From NCBI GenBank assembly GCA_002839125.1, contig PGXI01000020.1, forward strand, positions 1 through 15,077: 15,077 bases of DNA. The letters are read 5' to 3'. Position numbers and translations under genes: made by a program. Of the stretch, positions 1 to 7,686 are shown piece by piece; within the stretch, counting starts at the first letter, position 1; the number at the start of each line of letters is the position of its first letter. The notes beneath the pieces were generated by a model, which saw only the letters and a list, made by a program, of their open reading frames with translations, did not search any database and was not told the origin of the DNA. This DNA comes from Tenericutes bacterium HGW-Tenericutes-5 (GTDB lineage Bacteria > Bacillota_I > Bacilli_A > Izemoplasmatales > Hujiaoplasmataceae).

Positions 1-458
1 TTCGTTTTTTTCTCAATAACATCAATAATCTCATGATGTGAGTGCCTGTTTATTTTCATGCAGTTAAAAGCAATATCATTACATAAAAAGCATTTTCTTT
101 TATTATCTCTAGACAAGCTTCCTTGACTATTGTATACGTCTATATCCACAAATCTTCCTAGAGAATGTGTTTCTTCAATCTCAATGCATTTTTGTTTGAT
201 TTCTAAAGATATATCCTTTTTGAATAAAAAAAGAAGAAATGGACCGTCATCGTTATAATTATATATATATTCTTTACATTTAAAATCAGAAATTAAAAAA
301 GAAAAAGCATTAATTAACAAATACGAAAGATAACTGTTTTTATCTTTTCCTGGCATATTTGCCTTTAAAGACACAACAGTCTTGTAATCATTCAGATATT
401 TTTTAATCAATAGAGCTCTTTCTTCTCTACCTAATAATATTTTATCACTTTGATTCAT
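1..458 (-). CDS. citX: Apo-citrate lyase phosphoribosyl-dephospho-CoA transferase CitX (3' end outside window)
   Basis: Partial gene, open at the window edge; 152 codons are visible from the ATG at 458. CitX attaches the phosphoribosyl-dephospho-CoA prosthetic group to a serine of the CitD acyl carrier. The visible protein matches the family in order: an N-terminal GREERALLIKKYL helix, a KANMPG stretch (about residues 32-37), GRFVDIDVY in the middle, then SR and the cysteine pattern RKCFLC...C followed by NRHSHHE. That last block normally lies close to the C-terminus of a stand-alone CitX of about 180 residues. A CitX-CitG fusion cannot be excluded because the end is cut off. The start overlaps the end of citF by 14 bp, which suggests translational coupling; the ribosome binding site (AAGAAA) is weak. 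The identification rests on motif recall; the neighbouring citDEF supports it strongly. Confidence 0.87.
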   Translation of the reverse strand, partial: MNQSDKILLGREERALLIKKYLNDYKTVVSLKANMPGKDKNSYLSYLLINAFSFLISDFKCKEYIYNYNDDGPFLLFLFKKDISLEIKQKCIEIEETHSLGRFVDIDVYNSQGSLSRDNKRKCFLCNDIAFNCMKINRHSHHEIIDVIEKKT

Positions 459-1968
459 AATTAATTTTTCTTAAACAATCAATTATTGTTCCGTCACGAT
501 ACTCTACATACCCTATAATCTTTTCATCAGGGATTATTTGCTTTGGAACACCGGTGATTTTATGAGTCAAATCCAATAAATCATTAATACTATATATAGG
601 GAATTGACTATTTTTTAATTTATCTAACAGATCTTTTCTAAGTGGATTTATTGCGATTCCTCTTTCAGTAATTAAGATATCTACATCAGTTCCTGGGGTT
701 GTTACAGTAGTTACTTTTTGTTTTATTATCGGTATCCTAGATTTAATTAGCGGAGAAATAATTATCGTCACATCAGCACCATATGCAATATCTGCATGTC
801 CGCCTGAACCGCCGATTAAATTACCCATTGAATCGGTTGTTACATTTACGTTAAAATCTAAATCTATTTCTGTTGCGCCAAGAATAACAAAATCTAATTT
901 GTCACATATTGGACTATTTTCAAAAGGATTTCCATACTCACTAGCCGACATAGCGATGTGATTTTTATTCTTTGAGAAAGAATTAACCGCATCTAAGTCA
1001 AAACATTGAACGTCGTATAGATTCTTAAATAAACCGGCTTCTAACATATCTACATAAGCCTTGGTTATGCCGCCTGAAGCAAATGAGCCGATAATATTAT
1101 TTTTTTTCATTATTTCTTCAACGAATTTCACAACTGCAAGTGAAGTTTTTCCTGCTCCTGTTTGCATTGAAAAGTCATTTTTAATTAAACCTAAATAATC
1201 CAGTAAATTTGCACAATCTTTAGCAATCTTTAGTCCTATCGGATCTTTGGTGACTTCGGTTGTTCCAGAAACAATTCCAGAACTTTCGCCAATTGAGTCT
1301 ACAACCAAAACATAGTCCACATATTCACTATTAATTTGATGTTCTTTTAACTCATCAATAACGTTGTCTGTAACAAGAACCACCTTTTTACCATATTCTA
1401 GGTCGCTAATACAATATCCCAAAGTTCCGCAAGCGCTTTTTCCAATAGCGCCGTGTCCGTTTCCAAGTTTATCAACGGTCGGACAGGCAATAAATGCCAC
1501 ATCAATTGGTAGGTCCCCGCTTTCTATAGCTCTAGCTCTACCACCATGGGTATTCATTATTAACTTCCCTTTTAAAAATCCCTTGCTTATAAGATCAGCT
1601 ACCTCGCCATTTAAATAGTTTGTATGAATATCCGTTATATTTCCTTCTTTTATTAATTCACCGAGTAACTTATAACTAGGGAATATCGAACTTGGAGCGA
1701 AATGCATATCAGTCAAATTTCTTTTTTGTACTTCTTCCGATACTAACTCAATAACCTTATCTCCATTTCTTAAATGGTGATGAAAAGATAGTGTCATTTT
1801 AGAAGAGATATTCAATTCATCGAAAAGTAATTTCAAATCGTCGAAAAAAACAGTTTTAGACTGTTTATTCTTTTTATCTATTAATGTTCTTTTCCTTTTT
1901 TTAAAGTCATCGCTTTTTACAAAAGCTTTAACATTGTCAGGAACTTCTCTTCCCACTCCATTAAGCAT
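445..1968 (-). CDS. citF: Citramalate/citrate lyase alpha subunit (acyl-ACP:substrate transferase)
   Basis: 507 residues, close to the usual length of CitF (about 505-510). The alpha subunit swaps acetate on the acetyl-thioester ACP for citramalate (or citrate), giving the citramalyl-ACP that CitE then cleaves. Family landmarks are visible along the whole length: MTLSFHHHLRNGD near residues 58-70, NTHGGRARAIESGDLPIDVAF, GKSACGTLGY, FSMQTGAGKTSLAV, FDLDAVNSF, DLDFNVNVTTDSMG and SGGHADIAYGADV, and a C-terminal YRDGTIID. It starts with ATG 10 bp after citE, preceded by TAGGTGAT as a fair Shine-Dalgarno. It ends in TGA, inside the start of citX. Family members act on citrate or on citramalate and sequence alone does not decide between them. 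The operon with methylaspartate ammonia-lyase makes citramalate the likely substrate. Confidence 0.93.
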   Translation of the reverse strand: MLNGVGREVPDNVKAFVKSDDFKKRKRTLIDKKNKQSKTVFFDDLKLLFDELNISSKMTLSFHHHLRNGDKVIELVSEEVQKRNLTDMHFAPSSIFPSYKLLGELIKEGNITDIHTNYLNGEVADLISKGFLKGKLIMNTHGGRARAIESGDLPIDVAFIACPTVDKLGNGHGAIGKSACGTLGYCISDLEYGKKVVLVTDNVIDELKEHQINSEYVDYVLVVDSIGESSGIVSGTTEVTKDPIGLKIAKDCANLLDYLGLIKNDFSMQTGAGKTSLAVVKFVEEIMKKNNIIGSFASGGITKAYVDMLEAGLFKNLYDVQCFDLDAVNSFSKNKNHIAMSASEYGNPFENSPICDKLDFVILGATEIDLDFNVNVTTDSMGNLIGGSGGHADIAYGADVTIIISPLIKSRIPIIKQKVTTVTTPGTDVDILITERGIAINPLRKDLLDKLKNSQFPIYSINDLLDLTHKITGVPKQIIPDEKIIGYVEYRDGTIIDCLRKINYESK

Positions 1969-1978
1969 TTATAATCAC

Positions 1979-2827
1979 CTACATTAAATTAAATAACTTA
2001 GCTTTTTCAATAATTTTCTTTGCTCTTTCAATAATTGGTTTATCAATCATCTTTCCCTTTAGTTGAAAAGCTCCAACATTAGGATTGGCTTGATGAGCTT
2101 TAAAAACTTCTAACGCCCAATTAATATCCTCATTACTCGGAGAGTAGATTCTATTAACAATTTCTAATTGATTAGGATGAATACAAGCTCTCGCCTTCAT
2201 TCCTAAGGATTTTGAAAACGCTGAATCTTTTTCTAAACCCACTATATCATTAATGTTCGTAAAAGGTGTATCAATTGAAATTAATTTATTCGTAGCACAT
2301 GCAAAAATCACTTTTGATCTAGCATAAAATATCTCTTGATTAGTTTCAGATCTTTTAATTTCTAAATCATTTGTTAAATCTTCAGCTCCTAACAAAATTG
2401 CACAAAGCCTTTTGTTTTCGGCAAATTTGTCAATTTCTGTTATTCCTCTAGCTGTTTCAACTAAAGCAATAAGTTTAATTTCATCCAAATTGTTATTTGA
2501 AAATAGAGTATCTAAATATTCGTTTACTTCGATTATGGTTTTACTATCAGCTTTAGGGATTAATAAGTAATTAATCTTATTGGTTTTTAACAAATCTAAA
2601 TCTTTTTTATACCAAACTGTATCTATCGAGTTGATACGTAAAACAATTTGCTTAGGTAGTACTGAAGAAGTTGTTAAGTAGTTATGAACTAAATTTCTAG
2701 CGTTGTCTTTTTCTTTTATGCTTATCGCATCTTCTAAGTCAATTATTACTGCGTCAGCCAAAAATACATCAGCGTTTTGCAACATTGATGGATTATTTCC
2801 CGGAATGAAAAGCAAAGATCTAAACAT
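1979..2827 (-). CDS. citE: Citramalate/citrate lyase beta subunit (citramalyl-ACP lyase)
   Basis: 282 residues, of the HpcH/HpaI-CitE TIM-barrel family. It cleaves citramalyl-ACP to pyruvate and regenerates acetyl-ACP; a citrate lyase would give oxaloacetate instead. The N-terminus RSLLFIPGNNPSML and the following ADAVIIDLEDAI (about residues 25-36) are typical. So are IALVETARGI and ILLGAEDLTNDL, which carry acidic residues used for Mg2+ binding in the family, and the ARACIHPNQLEIVN block. The start ATG overlaps the end of citD by 8 bp with a GGATGAGAG-type ribosome binding site just upstream, so citD and citE are probably coupled. Length and motif order look complete. The preference for citramalate is inferred from the neighbouring glutamate-fermentation genes. 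Confidence 0.93.
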   Translation of the reverse strand: MFRSLLFIPGNNPSMLQNADVFLADAVIIDLEDAISIKEKDNARNLVHNYLTTSSVLPKQIVLRINSIDTVWYKKDLDLLKTNKINYLLIPKADSKTIIEVNEYLDTLFSNNNLDEIKLIALVETARGITEIDKFAENKRLCAILLGAEDLTNDLEIKRSETNQEIFYARSKVIFACATNKLISIDTPFTNINDIVGLEKDSAFSKSLGMKARACIHPNQLEIVNRIYSPSNEDINWALEVFKAHQANPNVGAFQLKGKMIDKPIIERAKKIIEKAKLFNLM

Positions 2828-3074
2828 CTTCTCTCATCCTTTCGATAGCAGTTAAAAGTCGAGATTTTATTGTATAATCTAAAGCGCCTTTGTCTTCTAC
2901 TATAACTTTGACATTATACAATTCTTGTTCATCAAGAGTATCTTCCACTACTTTTAAAATCTGATCATAAAAGAAGACACCAACGATACTATTAATCTCT
3001 ATTTTTCTTTCAACACTAGATTCGATTGTTATTAAGCAATCATTTGATTCTTTACTTCCTGCAGTTCCCTTCAT
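2820..3074 (-). CDS. citD: Citramalate/citrate lyase acyl carrier protein (gamma subunit)
   Basis: 84 residues; this is the acyl carrier subunit that holds the phosphoribosyl-dephospho-CoA arm of the lyase. The C-terminal half is diagnostic: VIVEDKGALDYTIKSRLLTAIER corresponds to the conserved EDKGALD block of CitD. The prosthetic-group serine lies in the N-terminus, where the family has GTLES(S/G)D. Here the segment reads GTAGSKESND, so the best match is Ser10 (ESND against ESSD), with Ser7 as the alternative. The protein starts close to this motif, so the N-terminus is a few residues shorter than in enterobacterial CitD (Ser14). The ribosome binding site AGAGGT lies in the last codons of the ammonia-lyase gene, and the gap is only 6 bp. 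Partner of CitE, CitF and the modifying enzyme CitX. Confidence 0.92.
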   Translation of the reverse strand: MKGTAGSKESNDCLITIESSVERKIEINSIVGVFFYDQILKVVEDTLDEQELYNVKVIVEDKGALDYTIKSRLLTAIERMREDV

Positions 3075-3080
3075 AAATTA

Positions 3081-4322
3081 TTACCTCTTTTTTGTTATAG
3101 CAATCACTCGATTCATTTCATTCTTAACAATCATGAAACCTGCATCAACACCCATTCCTGGTTTTGCTAAACATTGGTTTGCCATACATGCAATAGCAAT
3201 GTTAGTTGTTACTTCAGCTGAAATATTTGTTTCGTTACAAGTTCCTCCACAATAACTGCCGATTCCGACTTTATTGCAATAAATAATTGCTTCGCAAATA
3301 TTATTTACTCCACCTAAATCAGGAGTTTTAATTTGAAGCATATGTCCAGCTTTTCTATCTGCAAAATCAATAACATCTTCTAAAGTATTACACCATTCAT
3401 CCGCAACAATTTCAACCTTAGAATTTAGATCATCTAATTTTTTAGTAATTTCCGCTAAGTAATAAATTGTATCTTCTTTATTACCTGCATCAACAGGCCC
3501 TTCAATACGCAATCTAAAAGGAAGTGCGGTTCTTTCTAATACTAAAAGATAATCTACAATCTTATCGACATCGTTATTAAATGCGATTCCAATAGTTCCG
3601 TAAACATCAATATGTAAAACTGGTTCATAATCTTCTCTATTTCTATGTTTGATTATTCTATTTCTTAACCAATTAACATATTCTCTTAGAAGTTCTCCGT
3701 TTCTTCCTAACTTCTTATCAACGTTATTGATAAGTGCGTGCGGTAACACATCTGCTTCTTTGATAATCATTTTATCAACATTGTCATAGCGATCATCACC
3801 GCTTTGTGTAAATACTGGTACTTTATCATACACTTTTTCAACTATATTATACTCTTTTCTAACTACTTCTGCCATAGTTAGCTTGTTAACTTTGGCTACT
3901 GCAGAAAGAAAAGCTTGAGTTAAACCATATCTGATTGCCGTATGTAATTTCTTACCATTTAGCATCATTCGATCAAATTTTTCCGCTAAAGGTCTAAATT
4001 CATTCATATCTAATCCGATTAACATCGGTACAATGTTTTCTTCTAAGAACGGAATATAATTATCCGCCAAAAACAAAGGATCTCTACCGCCAGTTCCTGA
4101 ATATTGAACGGCTGCACAATCTCCTACTCCAACTTCTCCGTTTTCTAAAATCAACTGAATCGAAATTGCTTCGCCTCTTTGTCTAATTGATGAAAACCCT
4201 TCTATTTCAGGCGTTCCTACATAAAAGAAGCCATCGTTAACGGCTCCATTTTTAATTGCTTTTTGATCATCAAAGAAAAATCCTGTATATGATTTTGATA
4301 ATACTACATCGATTATTTTCAT
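3081..4322 (-). CDS. mal: Methylaspartate ammonia-lyase (3-methylaspartase)
   Basis: 413 residues, the same length I recall for the Clostridium tetanomorphum enzyme. It removes ammonia from (2S,3S)-3-methylaspartate to give mesaconate and belongs to the enolase superfamily. The catalytic apparatus appears intact: Lys332 in QIKTPDLGG and His195 in LPHALINN as the acid/base pair, Gln173 in FTQSGDDRYD, and metal ligands Asp239 (HIDVYG), Glu274 (RIEG) and Asp308 (ADEW). These lie one residue beyond the numbering I recall for the clostridial enzyme (331, 194, 172, 238, 273, 307). The start ATG shares one base with the glmE stop (TAATG), with AAGGA 7 bp upstream. The gene sits between the mutase that makes its substrate and the lyase that uses the hydrated product. 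Confidence 0.96.
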   Translation of the reverse strand: MKIIDVVLSKSYTGFFFDDQKAIKNGAVNDGFFYVGTPEIEGFSSIRQRGEAISIQLILENGEVGVGDCAAVQYSGTGGRDPLFLADNYIPFLEENIVPMLIGLDMNEFRPLAEKFDRMMLNGKKLHTAIRYGLTQAFLSAVAKVNKLTMAEVVRKEYNIVEKVYDKVPVFTQSGDDRYDNVDKMIIKEADVLPHALINNVDKKLGRNGELLREYVNWLRNRIIKHRNREDYEPVLHIDVYGTIGIAFNNDVDKIVDYLLVLERTALPFRLRIEGPVDAGNKEDTIYYLAEITKKLDDLNSKVEIVADEWCNTLEDVIDFADRKAGHMLQIKTPDLGGVNNICEAIIYCNKVGIGSYCGGTCNETNISAEVTTNIAIACMANQCLAKPGMGVDAGFMIVKNEMNRVIAITKKR

Positions 4323-5785
4323 TATAAATTCCTTAAAGGCCTTCCTATTAATTTTCCTTTACTAACTGAATAAATATCATCTACCGTTAATTGGAATGAT
4401 ACTTCTCTACCTTCTGAATCCGCTCTTTCTTTTATTTTCTTTAAGTGAAAATCTTTAATTTCATCACTCATAGCTAAATTACCGAATTCTAAAATTCTAA
4501 TTCTACCTTCATTATCTCTTGCTGGGAATACTTTCCCTGCATTATACTTGCTAGGTGCAAATGGTATATCTAACAAACCTTGTTCAAAAGCTCTAACAGC
4601 ACCAACTGCTAAATCTCCTTCACCTACTTTTAATACAACATCAATTAAGCATTTTACTTCTTTTTTAATTTGATCCATTTCTAAAAGTAAGTCTTCACTT
4701 TCAGAAATAGTTTGATCTTTTAGCATATTAACAATAAATTTTGAGGCTTTAACACCTAACCCATTTGCCTCCATTGTTGGAATACCAACAGATTCATGCG
4801 GTGATTTAGTAATCAATTTGGTCGCTTTTGATAACGCCGCAACAGATGAACTATAAGATATTAATGCCATAGCTTCTGCTTCATCGCTCGGAAAACCACC
4901 CATCCATTGATGGAATACTGTTGAAATTTCCATATCTTTATAACCAAATTGATTCAAGTATTCTAAAGTTTGGTCGTATAAAGAATGAACAGCTGCTATA
5001 TCCTGTATTAAATTGCCACCCATGCCGTAACCAACAGTAATGTTTTTTACGCCTTGTTCGGCAGCTAGTAATGCTTCAATAATCATAACTGTGTTTGAAA
5101 TTGATGGTGGAACAATAGTTCCTGTCAATGGTCCAAACGGTTCTCTGTTAATTTTTATTCCTCTTTCTTCGTAATAACCAACCAATCTATCAATGTATTG
5201 CCAGTTTCTTATCGAAACTTCTAGAGGTATCGATTTGGCGTAAGGAATATTATATGATATTCCACCACCTTCATTAGATGTCCAACCAGATGCGTGAATA
5301 ATTTCTGATAACAATCTAGCATCTGGTGTCCCGTGTCTCGCTTCCACAGGTTTATCGATTGACTCAAAAACTAGTTTACAACCTTTAACACCGTGATTTA
5401 CTGCTGGAAATCCATTTAATAGTGCTCTTTGTTTTTGTTCAGATTCTTCTAATCCTTTTTGAGCTTCTTGATAGCGATTTTGTCTTGTATAACTATCTAT
5501 TGTCGAAGGCAAACAATCTGCACCAGATTGAGATAGATAGTTAAGCAATTTAATATGTTCCGATAAAACTGGAACTCCTCCACGTGGTTGAATTAAAGTA
5601 TCGTTATTAAGTTTGGCCTTATTCAAAACCAAGGCAAAATTCTTTTCCTCTGGTACTTTTCTTAAATATTCTATTGCTTTATCTAAATCTAAATCTGAAT
5701 CACTACCTGTAGGCCAAGCTTTAAGAACTTCTTTTCTTAACTCAAGAAATTCAGATTCAGTTAATTTCTTATTTTGTAATTTCAT
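4322..5785 (-). CDS. glmE: Glutamate mutase epsilon (catalytic) subunit
   Basis: 487 residues (clostridial GlmE is about 483). It forms the TIM barrel of adenosylcobalamin-dependent glutamate mutase, which converts L-glutamate to (2S,3S)-3-methylaspartate together with GlmS. The residues that bind the substrate carboxylates in C. cochlearium GlmE seem to be present: Arg68 (PRGG), Arg101 (YTRQNRY) and Arg150 (EARHGTPDA), with Glu172, Tyr178 and Tyr182 in the NEGGGISYNIPY segment. The block VGYGMGGNLIQDIAA and FHQWMGGFP are also characteristic. The start ATG is preceded by AGAGGT at 7 bp and overlaps the end of glmL by 17 bp, which points to coupled translation. Residue equivalences are recalled from the crystal-structure literature, not computed. 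Confidence 0.96.
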   Translation of the reverse strand: MKLQNKKLTESEFLELRKEVLKAWPTGSDSDLDLDKAIEYLRKVPEEKNFALVLNKAKLNNDTLIQPRGGVPVLSEHIKLLNYLSQSGADCLPSTIDSYTRQNRYQEAQKGLEESEQKQRALLNGFPAVNHGVKGCKLVFESIDKPVEARHGTPDARLLSEIIHASGWTSNEGGGISYNIPYAKSIPLEVSIRNWQYIDRLVGYYEERGIKINREPFGPLTGTIVPPSISNTVMIIEALLAAEQGVKNITVGYGMGGNLIQDIAAVHSLYDQTLEYLNQFGYKDMEISTVFHQWMGGFPSDEAEAMALISYSSSVAALSKATKLITKSPHESVGIPTMEANGLGVKASKFIVNMLKDQTISESEDLLLEMDQIKKEVKCLIDVVLKVGEGDLAVGAVRAFEQGLLDIPFAPSKYNAGKVFPARDNEGRIRILEFGNLAMSDEIKDFHLKKIKERADSEGREVSFQLTVDDIYSVSKGKLIGRPLRNL

Positions 5786-7178
5786 CTTGATTACCTCTAA
5801 TCTGACATATATGTTTTTTCATTATCTTTAAAGCTGCCATTGGTTCTATTTTTGATAAAAGCCCCATAGCTGCCATAATATAATCATGGTCAATTAAAAA
5901 GTTCGGGTCATTTGGTCTCAATTCTTGAGGATTATGAAGAATATTAGTAGTTTGTCTTAATATCTCATATTGATGATTTGACTTAATTATGACTCCGCCT
6001 GTCCCAATAACATAGTTAACGTCTGACAAATCTTTACCAACTTGATTGTAAACTTTACCCATTGGCGTTAAAACTTCCTGTATTCTTCCAACGTGTCTAT
6101 GCATTGCCCTATAGGCACACATTTCCGCTAAGAATTGATCTATAAATTCATCTTGACTATTTTCTGGTAGTAACTTCACATTACTATATCTACGATTAAC
6201 TTCATTAACAATATCAATGCCTTTATCTTTGTTAATAAATTTAATTTCTCTCTCAGATAAAGATTTAACTATGCCAGGAGCAGAATATCTCATTCCCAAA
6301 TCCCCTTCTACGGTTCTTTTGGCAAATGGTTCTTCCAACCCTTGGACAATTACATCGCTTCTTTTAGTAGATTCACAAATGGAATACAAATCTGTTGTGG
6401 CTCCACCAATATCAACAACAACAATTTCTCCTAAACCTTCTTCTTCTAAATATCCCTCAGATAGTAGTTTAGCAGCTTCAAGAACTGCTGATGGAGTAGG
6501 TAAAATAACTTTGTTGATTTGTTGTTCTATTTTCTTGATTCCTTTTGCTGCGATAATCTGTTTAAGAAATATTTCTCTTATTTTTTCTCTAGCATTATTT
6601 ATATTTAAGACGTTTATAGAAGGCATAACGTTCTCGCAAATATGTCCATTCATATTATACTTGTTAAATATATCTTGAATATCATCTTGAGCAGATTTGT
6701 TGCCAGCAAAAACTATTGGAATATTAATACCTAACTCACCTAACAAATTTGCGTTATAAATAACCGATTCAGAGTTACCACCATCTGAACCGCCAGCTAA
6801 AAGAATAATATCAATCTTTTTATCGATAATCTGTTGAACTTCACTTTTGTTTAAATGATGAGAAAAAACCAAATCAACTTTAGCTCCAGCACCCAAACAA
6901 ACTCTCTTAGCAGCCTCTACGGTAAGCTCTTTAACTAGACCAATAGCGGCCATTTTTAGGCCGCCAGCAGCTGAAGAACAAGCTATAACTTGTTCAAAAT
7001 CGATTTGTTTTCCTATTTTATCAAACAACTTTTCTAAAGCTTTTTGATAGCCTTCGTTAATGTCTGTTTCCACAGTAGTAAAATCCGAAGAAGTACCAAT
7101 TATACTGTATTCTTCAGTATTTACAGCGCACAGTTTTGTAAAAGTTGAGCCAAAATCAATCAGCAAATAATTTGCCAT
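5769..7178 (-). CDS. glmL: Glutamate mutase accessory ATPase GlmL (MutL)
   Basis: 469 residues, of the actin-like ATPase (ASKHA) fold. It is encoded between the two glutamate mutase subunits and is thought to reactivate the mutase by exchanging damaged cobalamin. The N-terminal phosphate-1 loop IDFGSTFTK (residues 7-15), a glycine-rich LLAGGSDGG (126-134) and the phosphate-2 loop VVDIGGATTD (254-263) are clear. A TPMGKVYNQVGKDLSDV segment and IGTGGVII follow towards the C-terminus. The gene starts 1 bp after the glmS stop, and the Shine-Dalgarno GGAGAG lies in the last codons of glmS. This name refers to the B12-enzyme accessory protein and has nothing to do with the DNA-repair MutL. The reactivase role is inferred in the family from gene context and analogy to other B12-enzyme reactivases. 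Confidence 0.92.
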   Translation of the reverse strand: MANYLLIDFGSTFTKLCAVNTEEYSIIGTSSDFTTVETDINEGYQKALEKLFDKIGKQIDFEQVIACSSAAGGLKMAAIGLVKELTVEAAKRVCLGAGAKVDLVFSHHLNKSEVQQIIDKKIDIILLAGGSDGGNSESVIYNANLLGELGINIPIVFAGNKSAQDDIQDIFNKYNMNGHICENVMPSINVLNINNAREKIREIFLKQIIAAKGIKKIEQQINKVILPTPSAVLEAAKLLSEGYLEEEGLGEIVVVDIGGATTDLYSICESTKRSDVIVQGLEEPFAKRTVEGDLGMRYSAPGIVKSLSEREIKFINKDKGIDIVNEVNRRYSNVKLLPENSQDEFIDQFLAEMCAYRAMHRHVGRIQEVLTPMGKVYNQVGKDLSDVNYVIGTGGVIIKSNHQYEILRQTTNILHNPQELRPNDPNFLIDHDYIMAAMGLLSKIEPMAALKIMKKHICQIRGNQDEITK

Positions 7179-7179
7179 T

Positions 7180-7584
7180 TTACTCTCCTAAATCTGTTTT
7201 GATGTCTTTCAATGCTTCGTCAATAGAAATCCCAGGCGGATAAATTCTGTTAAATCCCATTTCAATAAAACGTTTTTTAACTTCAGCGAAATCTTGTTTA
7301 CCTACAACAATATTCCCACCAACGTAAAGTAAGATCTTATCTAAACCCGACTCAATACATTTATCTCTCATACCGCGACAGTCAATTTCACCATGTCCAT
7401 ATAGCGAAGAAACCATTATCATATCAGCGTTAGTTTCAATCGCTGCATTAATGAAATCTTCTTGTGAGGACAAAACACCTATATTTACTACGTTATAACC
7501 TGATTTAGTTAATGTATATTCAATTATTTTATTGCCAACAGCATGCACGTCAGCACCAATTACTCCAATAACTATTGTTTTCAA
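7180..7584 (-). CDS. glmS: Glutamate mutase sigma (cobalamin-binding) subunit
   Basis: 134 residues (clostridial GlmS is 137). This Rossmann-like domain binds adenosylcobalamin in the base-off/His-on form for glutamate mutase. The B12 motif is complete: DVHAVG (Asp12, His14, Gly17, His14 being the cobalt ligand), then GVLSS (36-40) and GG (89-90). The start is TTG at 7584, chosen because GGGGAG lies 6 bp upstream and the protein then begins MKTIVIGVIGADVHAVG as the family does. It is the first gene of the glutamate block, behind a candidate promoter and a cre-like site. A TTG start on the first gene may hold down expression of the subunit. Confidence 0.95.
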   Translation of the reverse strand: MKTIVIGVIGADVHAVGNKIIEYTLTKSGYNVVNIGVLSSQEDFINAAIETNADMIMVSSLYGHGEIDCRGMRDKCIESGLDKILLYVGGNIVVGKQDFAEVKKRFIEMGFNRIYPPGISIDEALKDIKTDLGE

Positions 7585-7590
7585 ACTATT

Positions 7591-7596
7591 CTCCCC
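7591..7596 (-). promoter_or_regulatory. Ribosome binding site of glmS, supports TTG start
   Basis: GGGGAG on the minus strand, 6 bp upstream of the TTG at 7584-7582. There is no better start codon in frame that keeps the N-terminal beta strand and the DVHAVG motif, so this site decides the start. Confidence 0.75.
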
Positions 7597-7603
7597 ATAT
7601 TTT

Positions 7604-7617
7604 TGTAAGCGTTTTTA
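7604..7617 (+). promoter_or_regulatory. cre-like CcpA operator upstream of glmS
   Basis: TGTAAGCGTTTTTA (written on the plus strand) matches 13 of 14 positions of the classical consensus TGWAANCGNTNWCA; only position 13 differs. It lies about 5 to 18 bp downstream of the predicted transcription start for the glm operon, a usual place for a repressing site. If functional, glutamate fermentation would be shut down when a preferred sugar is present. cre is naturally near-palindromic, so its strand has little meaning. Confidence 0.6.
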
Positions 7618-7628
7618 TAACCTATAAC

Positions 7629-7657
7629 ATTATAACATAGTAGATTATAGAATTAAA
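7629..7657 (-). promoter_or_regulatory. Candidate sigma-A promoter of the glm operon
   Basis: Read on the minus strand, a perfect -10 TATAAT (7634-7629) is preceded by TG one base away (7637-7636), making an extended -10. A weak -35 candidate, TTTAAT (7657-7652), lies 17 bp upstream. The predicted start of transcription is near 7622, about 37 bp before the TTG of glmS. The region also contains three closely spaced TATAAC units on the plus strand (7616, 7623, 7631), so the exact -10 is less certain than the general location. This is the only sizeable intergenic gap in the window. Confidence 0.55.
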
Positions 7658-7686
7658 GAAAAAATCTTAGAAAATCGTATAATGTT

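Noticed and set aside
445..447. TGA read as Trp (Mollicutes code), which could fuse citF to downstream sequence
   Set aside because: CitF ends at its normal family length at this TGA, citX starts across it, and Trp codons elsewhere are TGG, so TGA is a stop here.
6217..6678. 153-residue open frame on the plus strand inside glmL
   Set aside because: It lies wholly antisense to a well-supported gene, has no ribosome binding site worth naming and shows no recognisable motif.
7678..7683. TATAAT on the plus strand as a promoter reading into pduO antisense
   Set aside because: There is no -35-like element at the right distance, no plus-strand gene follows, and the region is very AT-rich.
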